Positions 45,190 through 57,200 of a DNA stretch of 64,000 nt are shown here, piece by piece. Under the pieces are notes generated by a model. The model made no database searches. It had not been told where the DNA came from and saw nothing but the letters and a program-made list of their open reading frames with translations. Every line of letters begins with the position of its first letter. The first letter of the stretch is position 1. The position numbers were made by a program, and so were the translations under genes. The stretch covers positions 361,001-425,000 of the forward strand of contig JAHSVC010000033.1 of the NCBI GenBank assembly GCA_021397845.1, given 5' to 3'. This stretch comes from Areca catechu (lineage: Eukaryota > Streptophyta > Magnoliopsida > Arecales > Arecaceae).

Positions 45190-45394
45190 GAGCGAATAAA
45201 AGCTTTCTGTCTGTGAGGAGAAATCTCCTGTCCCTGAACGTGTTGTGCTACTTGATTGGTACCTCTCATAGGGCTGCTGCTGGACAACCTGGCATCTCTA
45301 TGAAACCCTCGTGGTTATGGCTGGTCACCACATTTAGACCTGATCGTCCCGGCGGAGCGATTAAAAGCTTGCTCTGTTAGGAGAATTCCCCTTA
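45190..45394 (+). repeat. Diverged direct duplication, two copies 165 nt apart
   Basis: 45190-45230 ('gagcgaataaaagctttctg', then 'ctgtgaggagaaatctcc') is repeated at 45355-45394 ('gagcgattaaaagcttgctc', then 'tgttaggagaattcccc') with several substitutions. Upstream at 45038-45110 'tttccgattctg' is also duplicated. Confidence 0.5.
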
Positions 45395-46597
45395 GCCCCT
45401 CGTTTCTTTCGTATACTCCACTCGTTCCCTTCGTAAGTCAGAAATTTTGGATCCGTAGATTGTGAGTGAGCCACTCGATAAACTTTTCCAGAGAGATTTA
45501 TATCAAAAATCACAACATTAGGTTGTTCGGCACAACGATCAAGATACCTTCTTCCGCGACGATAGACTCAAATCATGAAAAGGAAGTGTAAGCCCGGCCC
45601 CAAAACACCAAGGTTCTCTAGGAACGGAATCGGACGGAGATTTTCCCCCGGCAACGTAGCATAGCTCTTCCTTTTTTTGGTAGACAATAACTACGTAAAA
45701 AATTCCCAGATAGCGGCAAAGCCTTTCGATATCTTATGATAAGCCAGTCGAATAGAACAAAAAAAGAGGGAAGGCTTTCACCCTAACTAAGCCTTGGAAC
45801 AGGGTTTAGAATAGAACATTAGTTGGAGCATACTTTGCGCCTAGCTCTTTCTGCTTCAGTGGTGGCATCTGCTGCGTCTAAAAAAGTTTTTGTTTCTGCC
45901 TCTCGTTCTGCAGATTCGTATTCATATGGGGATGGGGATGCTAATGCGTATGTTGTTCTAGCTTGTTTGTGTTGTCAAAGTACACGCTAAGTCTTACTTA
46001 AGCTCTGTTATAGGGCGAGGGGTTTGCTTCCTAAATGAAATCCCACTTCGGAGCAGATGTCATGCTCCTCGCAACCGAATCATGCTTTTTTTATCTACGT
46101 AAATAGATAAGGACCGCTTAGAAAGAAAGAACCAAAAAGAGCCCCCTTCTTTACCACTTTAGGGGATGGGAGGTGACCTTCGCTACACTCGCCATTGGGC
46201 AACCCCCGGGCAGGTATCGGCTTGTTCTATTCGAATTTCCATTTTTCTCTTTTCCATGTCGCGATCATAGAAAAAGAGAAAATCTCTAAAATAGAAAATA
46301 GATTTCCAACAAGGAAGACAAACAAGTGGCATATTCAGAACAGACAACCGGTAGCTATCAGTTCTTGTCTTACAGCTCTTCCTTTAGCAACCAGACAGAT
46401 GTGACCTTCTGAGTGCGTTAGTTCAGGTAAGGCAAGGTTAGCAAAGGGTGCAAACTCGTAGCTGACGTTGGTTGTCTAAATCTGCCTCTGTAGCTTCTGT
46501 CTTTCTTTCGCCTTCTGCTTTACTTGACTAAACCCCGCTTACAGCTTTAGGGCAGGTGTGCGTTAGAGCTTGGACAACAGCATTAACGTTCCTAAGC

Positions 46598-47090
46598 TTA
46601 TGAATGTGAAGCTGCTTCTTCAGAAATATTATGACGTGTGCCGCTGTGATCGTGGTGTAGGAGGTTTTTATCCCACTTTGTGAAAGAATCGATAGCTACT
46701 AAGATGTATTCATGTCCAATTGGCTGCCTTCGGGTTAACCTTCCTATGATATCTAGGCAATATACTGCAAAGGGCCATGGTGTGGTTTGGTTATGAAGCT
46801 CCGTCGGCGGCGCGTAGATCAAATTCGCATGCACTTGGCACTTGTGGCATCTCTGAAGAAAGTGGATACAATCCCTCTCCATCGTACAAGAGTAATATCC
46901 TAGGCGAAGTCTTTTTTTGGCAAGCCTGTGCCCATTCATGTGTGGACCGCAGACTCCTTCATGCATCTGGATTATCATCTCTTTGGCCTCCCTTTCATCT
47001 AGACATTTCAACAGAATGTTGTTGGTTGACCTTATTATACAACCTATCCCCACAGATTACGAACTGCATGGCTAGTCTCTGAATGGTCTG
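46598..47090 (-). pseudogene. Ty3/gypsy integrase fragment
   Basis: The minus strand carries the integrase N-terminal zinc domain and the start of the core. Near 47085-47050 the upstream frame reads FVICGDRLY. The 151-codon frame 47053-46598 then has LLKCLDEREAKEMI, HEGVCGPHMNGHRLAKKRLR, the zinc ligands H...H in this block and CHKCQ, and then PPTELHNQTTPWPFAVYCLD and EYILVAIDSFTKW. The order and spacing fit plant gypsy pol (HEGVCGPHMNGH...C..C...PWPF...D..G...F.L.A.D.FTKW). After FTKW the frame loses similarity. No RT or LTR is adjacent. Confidence 0.92.
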
Positions 47091-47310
47091 CCGATCTCTC
47101 GGTCTAGCGTCGGGAGTGGTTGCTCTCGTACCTATGGGTACAGACTACAGCGGCAGATTCAAGCGCATGAGTTCAGAGGGATCAGTTGAACGTCTATAGA
47201 TCGTGATCTGAATATGAAGTGGATTCCAAGGACAGCTGCTTCTATAAACACAAGAAACGGTCTTGTGGACTTACAAAACGGATTGATAACTTGCCAGTAC
47301 ACGCTGAGCC

Positions 47311-47336
47311 TCCTCAATGAGGTACCTCATTGAGGA
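47311..47336. repeat. 26-nt perfect palindrome
   Basis: tcctcaatgag, gtac, ctcattgagga is self-complementary over all 26 bases, with no spacer, centred on the KpnI-type site GGTACC. It could extrude as a cruciform or reflect a fold-back duplication of a 13-nt sequence. Confidence 0.9.
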
Positions 47337-49196
47337 TTACGGGAATCGTGGTGCCGCCCAGGGGCGATAGGGGGGACCAATGCGCGGTCTATGTACCTAA
47401 AGATTGAAGAAAGGCCTTTACCACTGCCTTCCGAATGAGCCATTCACCACGGAGCTTGGGAAACTTCAGAAAGGGCTGGCAAGGAGCTAGCAAGCTCAAC
47501 ATCCGGCTGCAGAAAGACACATCAGTTTGATAAAGCTCAAACTCTCGCAATGATGCGGGTGTCTGGACCAACAAGTAATAGAGCTACTTCATATTCAGAC
47601 AATCATATAGCTCGAGAAAGTGAGTTGTTTTTAAAAAAAAAAGTACCGTATCCAAGCCGTACCTGCCAATCAAACTGGCCCCCTTGAAGAGCTTATCAGT
47701 CTGCTTATGTTTTCGGCTATTTAAGAATGACTGAATTTTTCAGTGTACTCCTTGAAGACTCTGTGTGCCTCCAGGGTAAGTCTGCTGTCCCAGTTGTCCC
47801 CTCTCTTGGCCCAGCAGGTCACATGGCCTTGTAAATGGGCCTTGAAAGATTACCTAAAGAAAAGACTTCTCCGCAGGCTGGCTGGAAGTTGAATGGATCG
47901 ATCAGATAGAAAAGTGCGAGATGACACTCCCGTTCATGAGTCTGAAAATGAGACTAAAAAAAAAGAATTACTGAACTTTACGAATCAAACCTGAGAGATT
48001 GAAGGGGAACTTGCTGGCAAAGAAGAGTAGCTTCCTAGCGCTGACGACAGGCTACTTTTGGGCTTGAGATGGCTTGTTTTCTTCCCATGTGGAGTATTGT
48101 CCTTCGTACTAAGATACACGTTATTCTGCCTCACATTGGTAGGCTAAGTCCGTGGGTAAGTCTGCTCGAATTCCCATTCGGATTTCTAATCTAATAAATA
48201 AGAAAATGAGAATCTGACTAAGGCAAGTTGACTTGTGCCGCTTGGGTTCGGAGGCTTATGCGATTATGTATTCGGAGTAGCGAATAAGGTCTAAAAAATC
48301 CTCTTTTTCGGCCTTTTTAGAAAAGCAAAATCTCTATTCCTGCCCCCCGGTCCCAATCTGCTAGGCCTGGGCAAGCGGAATAGCATCAATCGTCACCCTT
48401 CCCTAGCCGCTCTCCCTCTAGCTTAAGGTAATCCACTTTGGTTATGCCCACGGAGCGGTAGCGAAAACTCGGAAAAAAGGCTTTCTAAGTGGGGTGAGTG
48501 TGTGGTCAGAATGGATGAAGGATGTCATTGCGCATGAGATCATGCTATTCATGAAACTGATACCTTCCAATGGTGTGAATAACTATGCCCTTCCTGCCTA
48601 GACAAGATCGTAGCATCCCTTCCTACCTTAAACGAAATAAAGTGTAATAGCCACTGCCCCCTCTTAGGCCTCCTCTCCTAGGAGAAATCTCTGTCTCAAC
48701 AATAGCTCTTCTCTAGAGCGAAAGCCCACCTGACATTCCTTTCTATCATTCGTTCCTGGATAGCTGTGGTGTTCCAAGAGACATATGGAAGATTGCGAAG
48801 CCTGCTCCCCTTGTGTGTGATGGGAGGTGAGGCTGTTCAAGGAAGTATCCTTGGGGAAGGCCGGGCAGTCAAGCTTTCGTGGAGAGGGCTTAAGAGAGAT
48901 TGAGATTCTATTCTTCGGGAAGGTAATACCAGGGAAGTTGTTACGAAAGGAGGTTGAGCTTTAGAGTTCCTCATCCATATGAGGACCGGGCAGACTGGCT
49001 GGTAGCTTGATAAAGGACGGATGGAAGGATAGCTGGGAATCCCACAACTAAGGAAAAAGTCTATCTCAGTATCTAATGAACCGAACGCTTCAGCCCTGTC
49101 GTGGGAAGAACAAAGTCACCGCTGGACCAATGCGTTTAGGTGCCAAATCAAAAGGCAATGACAATTGTCTCAGTAGCAGATGAAAGTATGGAAGCT

Positions 49197-49229
49197 GGAT
49201 CAGGATCAGAGCGGGAAGAACATTGGGGT
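49197..49229 (+). repeat. 33-bp dispersed direct repeat, copy 2
   Basis: Identical to 11007-11039, same orientation. The flanks differ beyond about 20 further weakly similar bases. Confidence 0.8.
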
Positions 49230-49359
49230 TGTTTTCAAGCGAATGGCTTGTGACAGAAAAGGAAGCAGTAGCAGCAATAGCATTAGGAGTAGGATGAGCA
49301 CTAGGAGAAGGCTTAGAAGTCGCTAGCTAGATGTCGCGTCTTAGGTTTGGCCCTTCGAG

Positions 49360-49720
49360 GCATAGCTCAGGAAGGGCTATGATGGCTATCTTTCATGACA
49401 CATAGACATGGGGGTCTACGTCTATGACATCCTCGTAAAGTAGGCAGACCATGCCTACGCCCTTAGGAGAGTATTGCAACGGTCTAGGGAGCACCAGCTT
49501 CAAATGAAGCCTAAGAAGTGCGTGTTAGGAGTGTCATCAGGGAAAGTCCTAGGGATAATTTTTAGCAAGCGGGGTATGGAGGTTGATCCCAATCCCAATA
49601 AAGCCCTAAGGCCATAGCCGAGATGCCTCCTCCCAAGAAGATCAAGGAGCTCAGAGGATTGATATTGATTGGCCGCCTGCAGTTCGCTTCATACCAGGCT
49701 TGTTCAGCATGGCAGCCTGA
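49360..49720 (+). pseudogene. Ty3/gypsy reverse transcriptase fragment
   Basis: Plus-strand frames give consecutive gypsy RT blocks: GRAMMAIFHD (49380-49410); a shifted frame with VYVYDILVK, the degenerate form of the catalytic YVDD block (one D replaced by Y), then an in-frame TAG; then LRRVLQRSREHQLQMKPKKC, GVSSGKVLGIIFSKRGMEVDP and, after another shift, AIAEMPPPKKIKELRGL and GRLQF. These match plant gypsy RT. In-frame stops, two shifts and the altered catalytic block make it dead. It lies on the opposite strand to the integrase piece 2.3 kb upstream. Confidence 0.92.
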
Positions 49721-50201
49721 TTGGGTGGGGAAGATTTCTCTTGAACCAAAAATCCGTGTTTCGCTCCAAGACACTAGGATCCATTCTCTCTCTAGCTATC
49801 GCTTCTACAACTCCGCTCGTTCGTTTATTCCGCTCCTTCCCTTCCTCCTTCCTCTCATCTCAACCTAAAGTGTAAGATATGTAACTCGTTCCTCTCGCTA
49901 TATCTATATAGATTGATTCCACTCGTACCGTACCCTATCGTTCTTCATTCCCTAGGGTTAGGTCGGTCGAGATTGTCAAACATTTTTGATCCTCAACCTA
50001 TCGGGTAGGACGGCCTTTTCTGAACTTGCTGCTTGCGACTTGACTTGATGAGCTTTCTTTCATATTTCATACCTCCTGCTTCAGTTGCTGTGCTACCTGT
50101 CTTGGCAGTCTTCCCTGTACGGTCGAACAGTTGGCAAAGTGACCTCTTCATCTTCTGGCTTTAGGAAGAGAGACGTAATGCCAAACCAAGAGAGCTACTA
50201 G
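49721..50201. other. Non-coding spacer
   Basis: No gene recognised. Its 3' end carries arm 2 of the inverted repeat (50180-50222). Confidence 0.5.
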
Positions 50202-50222
50202 CTAGCCAAGAGGCGCTACCCG
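50180..50222 (-). repeat. Dispersed inverted repeat, arm 2
   Basis: Reverse complement of 26057-26101 apart from a 2-nt indel. Recombination between the two arms would invert the 24 kb between them. Confidence 0.85.
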
Positions 50223-50555
50223 TGATAGAAGGGCTTTTGGTTTTGGATGGGAAGGAAAGACGGAAAGAGGAAAGACCAAGGTGGCATGCGGGTAGGAGGC
50301 AGACATAGTAAAAAAAACACTCCGATACAAGAAGGTAAAGTGACCTCTACGCTTCGTCCCGAGCCAAAGGATGGATCCAGGCAAGCGAATGGATTCCATC
50401 GATACTAGGTAATAGGTTAAAGGCCATTCTGAAGCCCTTCCACCCTCCATTGCGAGTTCCATTTCCAGGCGGGTAAGACATTTATATAGGCCCAGTGTAA
50501 GTTTCCCTCGAGCGAGAAAGAGTGGGATTGGATTCTCCATTAGAAGCAGTTCCAT
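50202..50555 (-). CDS. Hypothetical ORF, 117 codons
   Basis: Open frame with alternating hydrophobic and polar stretches and a Ser/Pro-rich C-terminus. No family recognised and no supporting context; its end overlaps arm 2 of the inverted repeat. Probably chance-open. Confidence 0.15.
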   Translation of the reverse strand: MELLLMENPIPLFLARGKLTLGLYKCLTRLEMELAMEGGRASEWPLTYYLVSMESIRLPGSILWLGTKRRGHFTFLYRSVFFTMSASYPHATLVFPLSVFPSHPKPKALLSRVAPLG

Positions 50556-53306
50556 TCCTATTCCCTGGGATGACTCCTAGTATGAGTAGTTTATTCTTTT
50601 CTTTCTTCTGTCTTTTCTTCCTTTTCTCGGCCAGCCTTTCAAGTTCTCTTCCAGAAAGTTCCAGTATTCTTACTAGCCCTTCTATCTCGCGAATAGGGAG
50701 TTAAGGAGTGTAACCATAACCTATTTTCAAGTCAAAGTTCAAGCCAGTTTAAGAAAGAGCTTTGATTACGAGTTTTTGAGTAGTTGCCTACGCATAATAA
50801 GTATTTGGCTATCCTTCGACAACCTCTGGATAAGGAGTAAGGTCCTACCTGGAATAGGCTTAGCTTAATAGGGTTTCATAGCGTCCTAATATGAATAAGG
50901 TGGCTGCCACTGATAGGCTTAATAGGGTGTATAAGATGCCTACCGGTCTTAGTCTTAAGATTGAATATCCTGTGCTTAATAGTAGTGATAGTCTCAATTG
51001 GATTTATCTGCTGTATAGTTCGTTAATCTTTCTGTAAGAGTACCTTAATCTACGAGTGATCCCCCTTTCTACCATTCCTACCGAGCGAAGATAAATAAGA
51101 TAAGGTTCCTAGGACTATTCTAATCAATTACTACCGCTTTCACGCTCTCCCGGGCTATACCAAAAGCTTTTTTTTATTTCCCAAGCGAAGAAAGGACTCT
51201 TTCCCCACTATGGAATCCCTCTAGCCTTTATCTTATCCCAGCGAGCCAGTTGCATGCGTTCTCCCTTCAGTTCTATTTTCGTCTCATATTTCTAGTGCTA
51301 AGTTGAGTGCTTTCCTTGTGTAATCCAGTGAAGCTAGGGAGTTTTCAAGCCTGACTTAAAGAAGTGAAGAATCAAGTTCGCAAGTACTATCTTAAGAAAA
51401 TGACTAAGCTTATTGAAGAGTCCCACTCGGATTGATTATAAATCAAGCAAGTTACGGATGTATTGTGTATTGACATAAGATATAGTTAGAAAACAATCTT
51501 AAGAAAGTGCTACTTTCTTGCCTAGCCTAGAACAAATCCTAGTTGGATTCTTTCCTTTGCAGCTATTTTATAAAGCTTAATCGAGTTGATTCCCTTGAAG
51601 TTTCCTTCTATTTTCTTTGCGAGCCAGTACGAGTAGTCTCTGTCCCAGAGTCAGACTTAACATAGGATTGACCGTAGCAGTCTTCCCTTCCCGTAGGAGT
51701 GGATAGTGCTATTCAAATTCCCAGCCACCCTGTGAGCAAGCCTCTTCAAATTAGATCACTGTCTATAGTTTTTTTCAAGCAGGCAGTTACCAGCCGTCCT
51801 AAAAGCAGTTGCTTTGTTGGGGGTTTGCATACAAGGCAATAGGGTTAAGGCGAGCTTACCTTACTTGAATTCCTAGGGATAGTAGTTATATTGATACGCT
51901 TTCGTAGGTGGAATATGAAGGTCTTGGCTTACCGCCTGCACCTAGTGAATTTCTTGCTGTCCTTGGGGTCTCTCCTTTTCAGTCGAGTGCTTTCCTTAAA
52001 TAATCGAGTGGGAGGAGAAGCATGAGAGTTATCCTAAGACTTCCTTTATCAAAAGTGTTCCCTTATATGGAGGTAGGATTTTCAAATCTTCCCTGGCCAG
52101 TCCTAGAGTGCTTGCAGCCAGTTGTAGTCCTTCTGCCTTATCTGGGATTGTCTATAGATTCTAAAGTCTTACTTATAGAAGTTTCTATCTGAATACTAGA
52201 ATACTAAGCAATACAAAAGGGTCGAGTTATAGAATTACTCTTAAGTGACTCTTAAGCGAGTCTTAAGTCCATCCAATTTCACTCGTACCTTACAGTCGAC
52301 TATCTTCAAACATTCCTTATCTCGCTTCTCCAACTAAACTCATCTCAGTCCAAGCTCGGAAGTACAGCAGATATTCTCTTTTATCCACCATTGATGAAAG
52401 CTAGAACTAGAACTCTTTTCTAAAGCTAAAGTCTGGAATCTTTCTTAGGAGACTTGACTACCGTGTCGCAACTCTATAAGCTTCTCTTGATCACAGAGAA
52501 AATTTGGATGAGGCTCAGAAGGAAGACTAAAGATCGGCTAGAGAGAAAATGCTTTTTTAGTATACGAAATATATTGAAGAGCCAAAGAGATCGGAGAGAG
52601 ATTTTCTTATACTATTCCGAAGCAAGAACTGAGTGGAAAGTTTCCCAGAGATAGATAACTCAAAGGAGATTGGATTTTGAAATAGGATTGACTTTCTATC
52701 TATTGCTTTCTTAGAGCTTACGTTGGTCGCCTTGACTTCAATGCTCTTCAACTCTACTAGTACAATTCCACTCCTTACTACTGATCGTCTTCGTATAACT
52801 ACGCTTGAAAGGATCGGATCTGACTTACGCCTCAATTACATAGACCCTGTTCGACGAGAGAGCCTTTGAGCCAGAAGGGAAGCAGTAAGCTAGAACTCAG
52901 CTATCGAAGCTAGACTCCCACACTGATTAGAAAGTCCAGATTCACTTGAAGAAAACGAAAAGTATAGGGATAATAGATAATACAAGTAAGAAAGCAGTCA
53001 ACTGATTGGTGGAGTCAGTACCATATCCCTATTAAGATAGTGCTTCACTTTCTTGCTTGTAAAAGATAGGGCGAAAGAGCTCGACAGCAGGGAACGAGTA
53101 GAAGAAAAGGATAGAGAAGAAGAGAGAAGAGCAAAATAACGCGAGAGGTTTGTAAATGCTCCACCGATAGGGTACGAGCGGAAGACTTTTAGCGAGGGGT
53201 TGAGAGGGAGTGAGCTTACTTACTTATTTTCGGTTGCAGTGTCGGGTGTATCATACATTTACATTGGTTTTACTATTAGATCTATACAGCGTGTATAAAA
53301 ACCGGA
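50556..53306. other. Gene desert
   Basis: About 2.75 kb, A/T-richer than the ccmFc region, with stops densely spaced in all frames from 50.75 to 52.45 kb. I see no gene, RNA or strong repeat. Confidence 0.6.
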
Positions 53307-53657
53307 ATGCCCATCCCCCTCCATACTAAGAGTGACAGCCCTACCGCCCTCTTTCTTGATAGAATTTTTGAACGATCTATATTCTTTCAACCGTCTTCTT
53401 TCTACTCGAATGCTGACATGAGTAAGGATAAAAATCAGACTGGACTTGATAGAGATTATCTAGGATCTATTAGCAGTCAGTCCTCTACCGATCCTAGAGT
53501 AAAGAGGACTCGAGAGCTTTTCTATTATTATCTCCTTCTATTTATATATCGAAATATCAGTACTATCAATTCGCTATCGGTGAAAGGCATCTTTGGCCCG
53601 GCACCAAACACCCCTTCAAACTATAGGCGAAGAGACGAGGACTCTGCTAAGTGCTAA
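53307..53657 (+). CDS. Hypothetical ORF, 116 codons
   Basis: Open frame with a polar N-terminal part (SKDKNQTGLDRDYLGSISS), one possible membrane stretch (LFYYYLLLFIYRNIS, residues about 72-86) and a polar tail. No family recognised; it may be chance-open. Confidence 0.25.
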   Translation: MPIPLHTKSDSPTALFLDRIFERSIFFQPSSFYSNADMSKDKNQTGLDRDYLGSISSQSSTDPRVKRTRELFYYYLLLFIYRNISTINSLSVKGIFGPAPNTPSNYRRRDEDSAKC

Positions 53658-53820
53658 CTTTCCGAGCAGTGAAAGACCGAAGCGACAAGCTCATCGTGGG
53701 AATCTATCTAAGTATTCAAACTAGGGGACAGAAAAGCGCATATGTAGCCCGTCCGTCCGGTAAAGGATCTGCTCTCTCGCGACCCCTACTCTATCCGCGG
53801 CGAAATCTGAATCATAGGCT
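53658..53820. other. Short spacer
   Basis: Between two unassigned frames on opposite strands. Nothing recognised. Confidence 0.4.
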
Positions 53821-54004
53821 CTACTGAAATAGATTTGCTCCAATAGTGAAGGGTCGCGAACAAAACCAAAGTTGGCAATCTGAGGAGTTTGAATCGAGGT
53901 TCTTCTTCCTGCCTGCTGAAGACTGTCGCTCTTCAGCCGAAGCACAACGAACGTCCTTCGGAAATGAGGCTGCCACTTTGACAAGATTCAATAAGGCATT
54001 GAAG

Positions 54005-54039
<35 letters not shown>

Positions 54040-54234
54040 TGACGTAGGAGGACGATCATTCCCTCTCTCATGGAGAAGTCTTCCTTTCCTCCAAAAAAAA
54101 CATCCCCTTCTCTTTCTCTTCCTTTGATGAATGAGAGTGACTCGCTCTGTGTTGGCCCGAATAGAGTTGACTCCCGCAGGGAAGAGGAAGGAAATAAAAA
54201 ACTTCATATTTGATTCAAAGTCTTTATATCCCAA
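53821..54234 (-). CDS. Hypothetical ORF, 137 codons
   Basis: Minus open frame with a hydrophobic start (MKFFISFLFPAG from the second Met), a basic middle (HQRKRKRRGCFFWRKGR) and an Ala/Ser-rich end. No family recognised. It is the longest unassigned frame between 42 and 59 kb; overlapping plus frames are weaker. Confidence 0.3.
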
Positions 54235-57200
54235 AGGCCTCTGAAACTTTCAACGCATACTAAAAATAGGATATACTCTAGCTGGGACGAAAGCACGAAT
54301 TTCTATTTTAAGTACGGCCTATTTTATGGCGAGTTTCAAGCATAGGGGAAGGGCGTGAAGGTGGGGTAGGTAAAGGTTTCGCAGCTTGGTATTTCCACAT
54401 TCGTATGATTCAATGTCGAGAGGGAGGGAATGTATAAAGACATGCCCCTGCTTGATAGTATTCACTATCAGTTGGTTCTCGTTTAGACAGGACATCAAAT
54501 CTATGAAGATGGGAATCCCCGCCTGTCTTCTCTCTTTCTTTTGTACGCAGAGGACTTGGATGTCAACCTCGTTCTATAAAGTCAAGTCTCCGCCAGACGG
54601 AACAAGACCTTGATAAATGACTTTGACAGCCGACATGCGTGTCGCTCTTTCCTTTGCTGCTAGCACTTGATGAAGTTGGTTTGGCTGCTCTTTCTATAAC
54701 GTTCTTCTTTTGATCTCTCGTAAAGCAAGTAGGGCACCAAGGTATGGCTCATCAAAGCCAACCTGGCCATCATGGCTCCTTATTGCAACGATCTTACTCA
54801 CATTAGCTGCTGACACCACCATCATACCTGAAGTAGATTGTTGAGCTTATAGCCTTTTATGCTGTGGGAGTAGGGATCACATTAGGCATATACATCTGTG
54901 CTGAATATTTTATTCAGGCCACAATGTTCCATCCTTTTCTTGTTGCAACAGTTGTAAGTGCCTCTTGTTTTTGTGGTATTCACTCGCCTTCAATTCATCT
55001 TTTTTATAATTCAAACAGTATTTTACTCCTACTCTCACCTCGAACGAGAAAGAGATCTAAGGCATCTTGAAGAAAGTAAAGCAGGAATAGATGGCCTGCC
55101 CCTAGCTCTAATTCATTTCTATGCTTTGCTCTCACAGGAGTACTCTCATTCCCTGCAACCCGCTTTTCACATTGGCTATTCCTTATTGGCATCTCAAGAC
55201 AAAATCTTTCATGGTCTCTCCCGGAATTGGATTTGGATAGAGAATAGTCGGGCAACTGGGAGGGGGCTCAGATTTTTTAAGTGTTCATTCAGCATAACAA
55301 CAGACTGGCTTGGCAAAGGGAAGGCCTTGACTTGAATCACCCGAAGTTCGCAGGGCGGGAACATATCGGTTGGAGGGTTGGATTGGAGGGAAATGCCTAA
55401 TGGGTTGCTTGTCCTTATGTGCTTTTCTGTCACATACTTCGTTTCTACTGGCCTATTTTAGAGCGTCAACCGATGTTGAATGCCTGTCTTGATGATAGGC
55501 TTCGGTAGGGGAATAGAATCTGTTGTTTGACTTTTGATAATGGGAATAGAATCCATTCTTTGCCTTGATTGACTTCCCGATTGACAACAAAGGGAAGGAG
55601 TATAGGCACCTCCCTTCATAGCGGAAGGCCTTTACTTGAAGCAAGCGAAAGGCTGGAATAGAGCGGGAGGAATATCATCTTTTGTTTTTGAATCATCCGG
55701 CTTTCCCAGCGCTTCCGAGTTAGAACTTGACTTGCCTCGACTTCCCTTTGACTAGATTGACTAGGGGACTTGCCTCTGCTTCCTCTTTCGGGTTGACAGG
55801 CCAGGACACCGGCTGAGCTTCCCTCGTTCCGATCATATGATTCTAGGTAGGCTAGTTCTTATATGTCAGATGCTTTAGGGACCTCGACCCATGAATACTC
55901 ACAAGGAGTTTGATCACGGCTTCTAGTCCCCGCTGAAACACACCTTGAGCCAGAACCAAGGTGCCCAGTTGAGTCCGTAGGTGTGCTACGCCTAACGGTA
56001 ACATCACTGAGCTGCACCCGGAAATACCAACTAATAAAGCCCCAAAAACAGTCATAAAGCTGACCCGTATTCCCATTTCCTTTCCAGTTTACTACCCGTT
56101 CGGGTATTCACTCTTGCTGCTCCGCTCCTGCTCCACGTTCTATTGCAAGTATCAGTTCGAGTAAGAGTAGCTCGGTTCCTGAAGAATTTTTCCTTTGGAA
56201 TGGAAGGATAGTTCAGATGCGGGGAAGAAGAAAGAGAAACAGTGGTAGGGAAACCCGGAGAAATGACCCCCTCAGTCAGCTAATTCAAAGCTCAATTCAC
56301 ATCGTCCCTTTCCCAATGAAAGGTTTTTCCGTCTAGTCTTTCCTCTATTATTACGAGCCAAAGATAAGTAAGTTAAGTTCTATTCGTTGTTCCGTTTGCC
56401 AGTTCAATAAAGTATGAAAAGGGTATTTATGCCCATGCCCCTTAGGGCCATTCGCATTCTTTTTCATGGAATAGAAAGACAAGACCTCTCTGAAACGAGT
56501 AGTCATTCTAAGCGAAATGACCCGCTTACGCCCTCATTCACTTATTTTCCATTGCCCTTCCCACCTTTTACTAGGTGGGGCTCGCTCCAGGCACTTTTTT
56601 AGCTCGATTAGAATATAGGCTATAGGAGCGGAGCAACTCGCATTCATTACAAGTACGATTTAGAGGGTCTAAAGACGCGAGAGCATACGAGCAAGCTGAA
56701 ATGAAGACTAGTTTGTTTATAATAGAAGGCGAGTATGGGGAAGCGAGCATCAAAAAAGCTACATATTGAAGCGAGGGCTGGATCTACTGGGAAAGAGAGG
56801 GCAGTCCTCGACACTTCGTCTTGACCACACATCGTGAACCGCTTCCACGTCACCTTTCGCTATCAATCAATGCTTTCATCTTCTTCTATTGGACTCCCCG
56901 AAAAAAGAGGAGACCGAAAGCTCGGTTCGAACACACTTGATCTTGATCCTCATCCTCGGAGACAAAGAAGAAAGCATAGGTCTCGTTCGGCTAGTTCAAG
57001 AGCATCAAGCCAAAGAGCGTGTTCCAGGTGGTTTTCTCAACAGGTATTTTCGCGGAGTTCAAGAAAAGGACTTTCAGGGTCACCTACTGATTGATTTCGG
57101 GCTGATCCGGGGGCTAGCTCGGCTACTGATAGAGGAAAAAGCGGGAAGGGTTTCCAGGTGGAGCCAATCATCACAAAGATTTGGGAGTTGGTCTTGATGC

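Larger units (their letters stand above)
42353..46597. other. Non-coding spacer
   Basis: About 4.2 kb. The stretch 43.6-44.6 kb is G/C-richer and looks like conserved mitochondrial flanking sequence, but I cannot assign it. It ends in a strong stem-loop at 43977-44005. A diverged duplication lies at 45190-45230 and 45355-45394, and an Ala/Ser-codon-rich patch at 45845-45930. No gene recognised. Confidence 0.5.
47091..49359. other. Non-coding spacer
   Basis: About 2.3 kb with no recognised gene (longest frame 61 codons). It contains a 26-nt perfect palindrome at 47311-47336 and copy 2 of the 33-bp direct repeat. Confidence 0.55.

Noticed and set aside
53846..54127. 93-codon plus frame
   Set aside because: Overlaps the longer minus frame 53821-54234; neither is supported well and the plus one less so.
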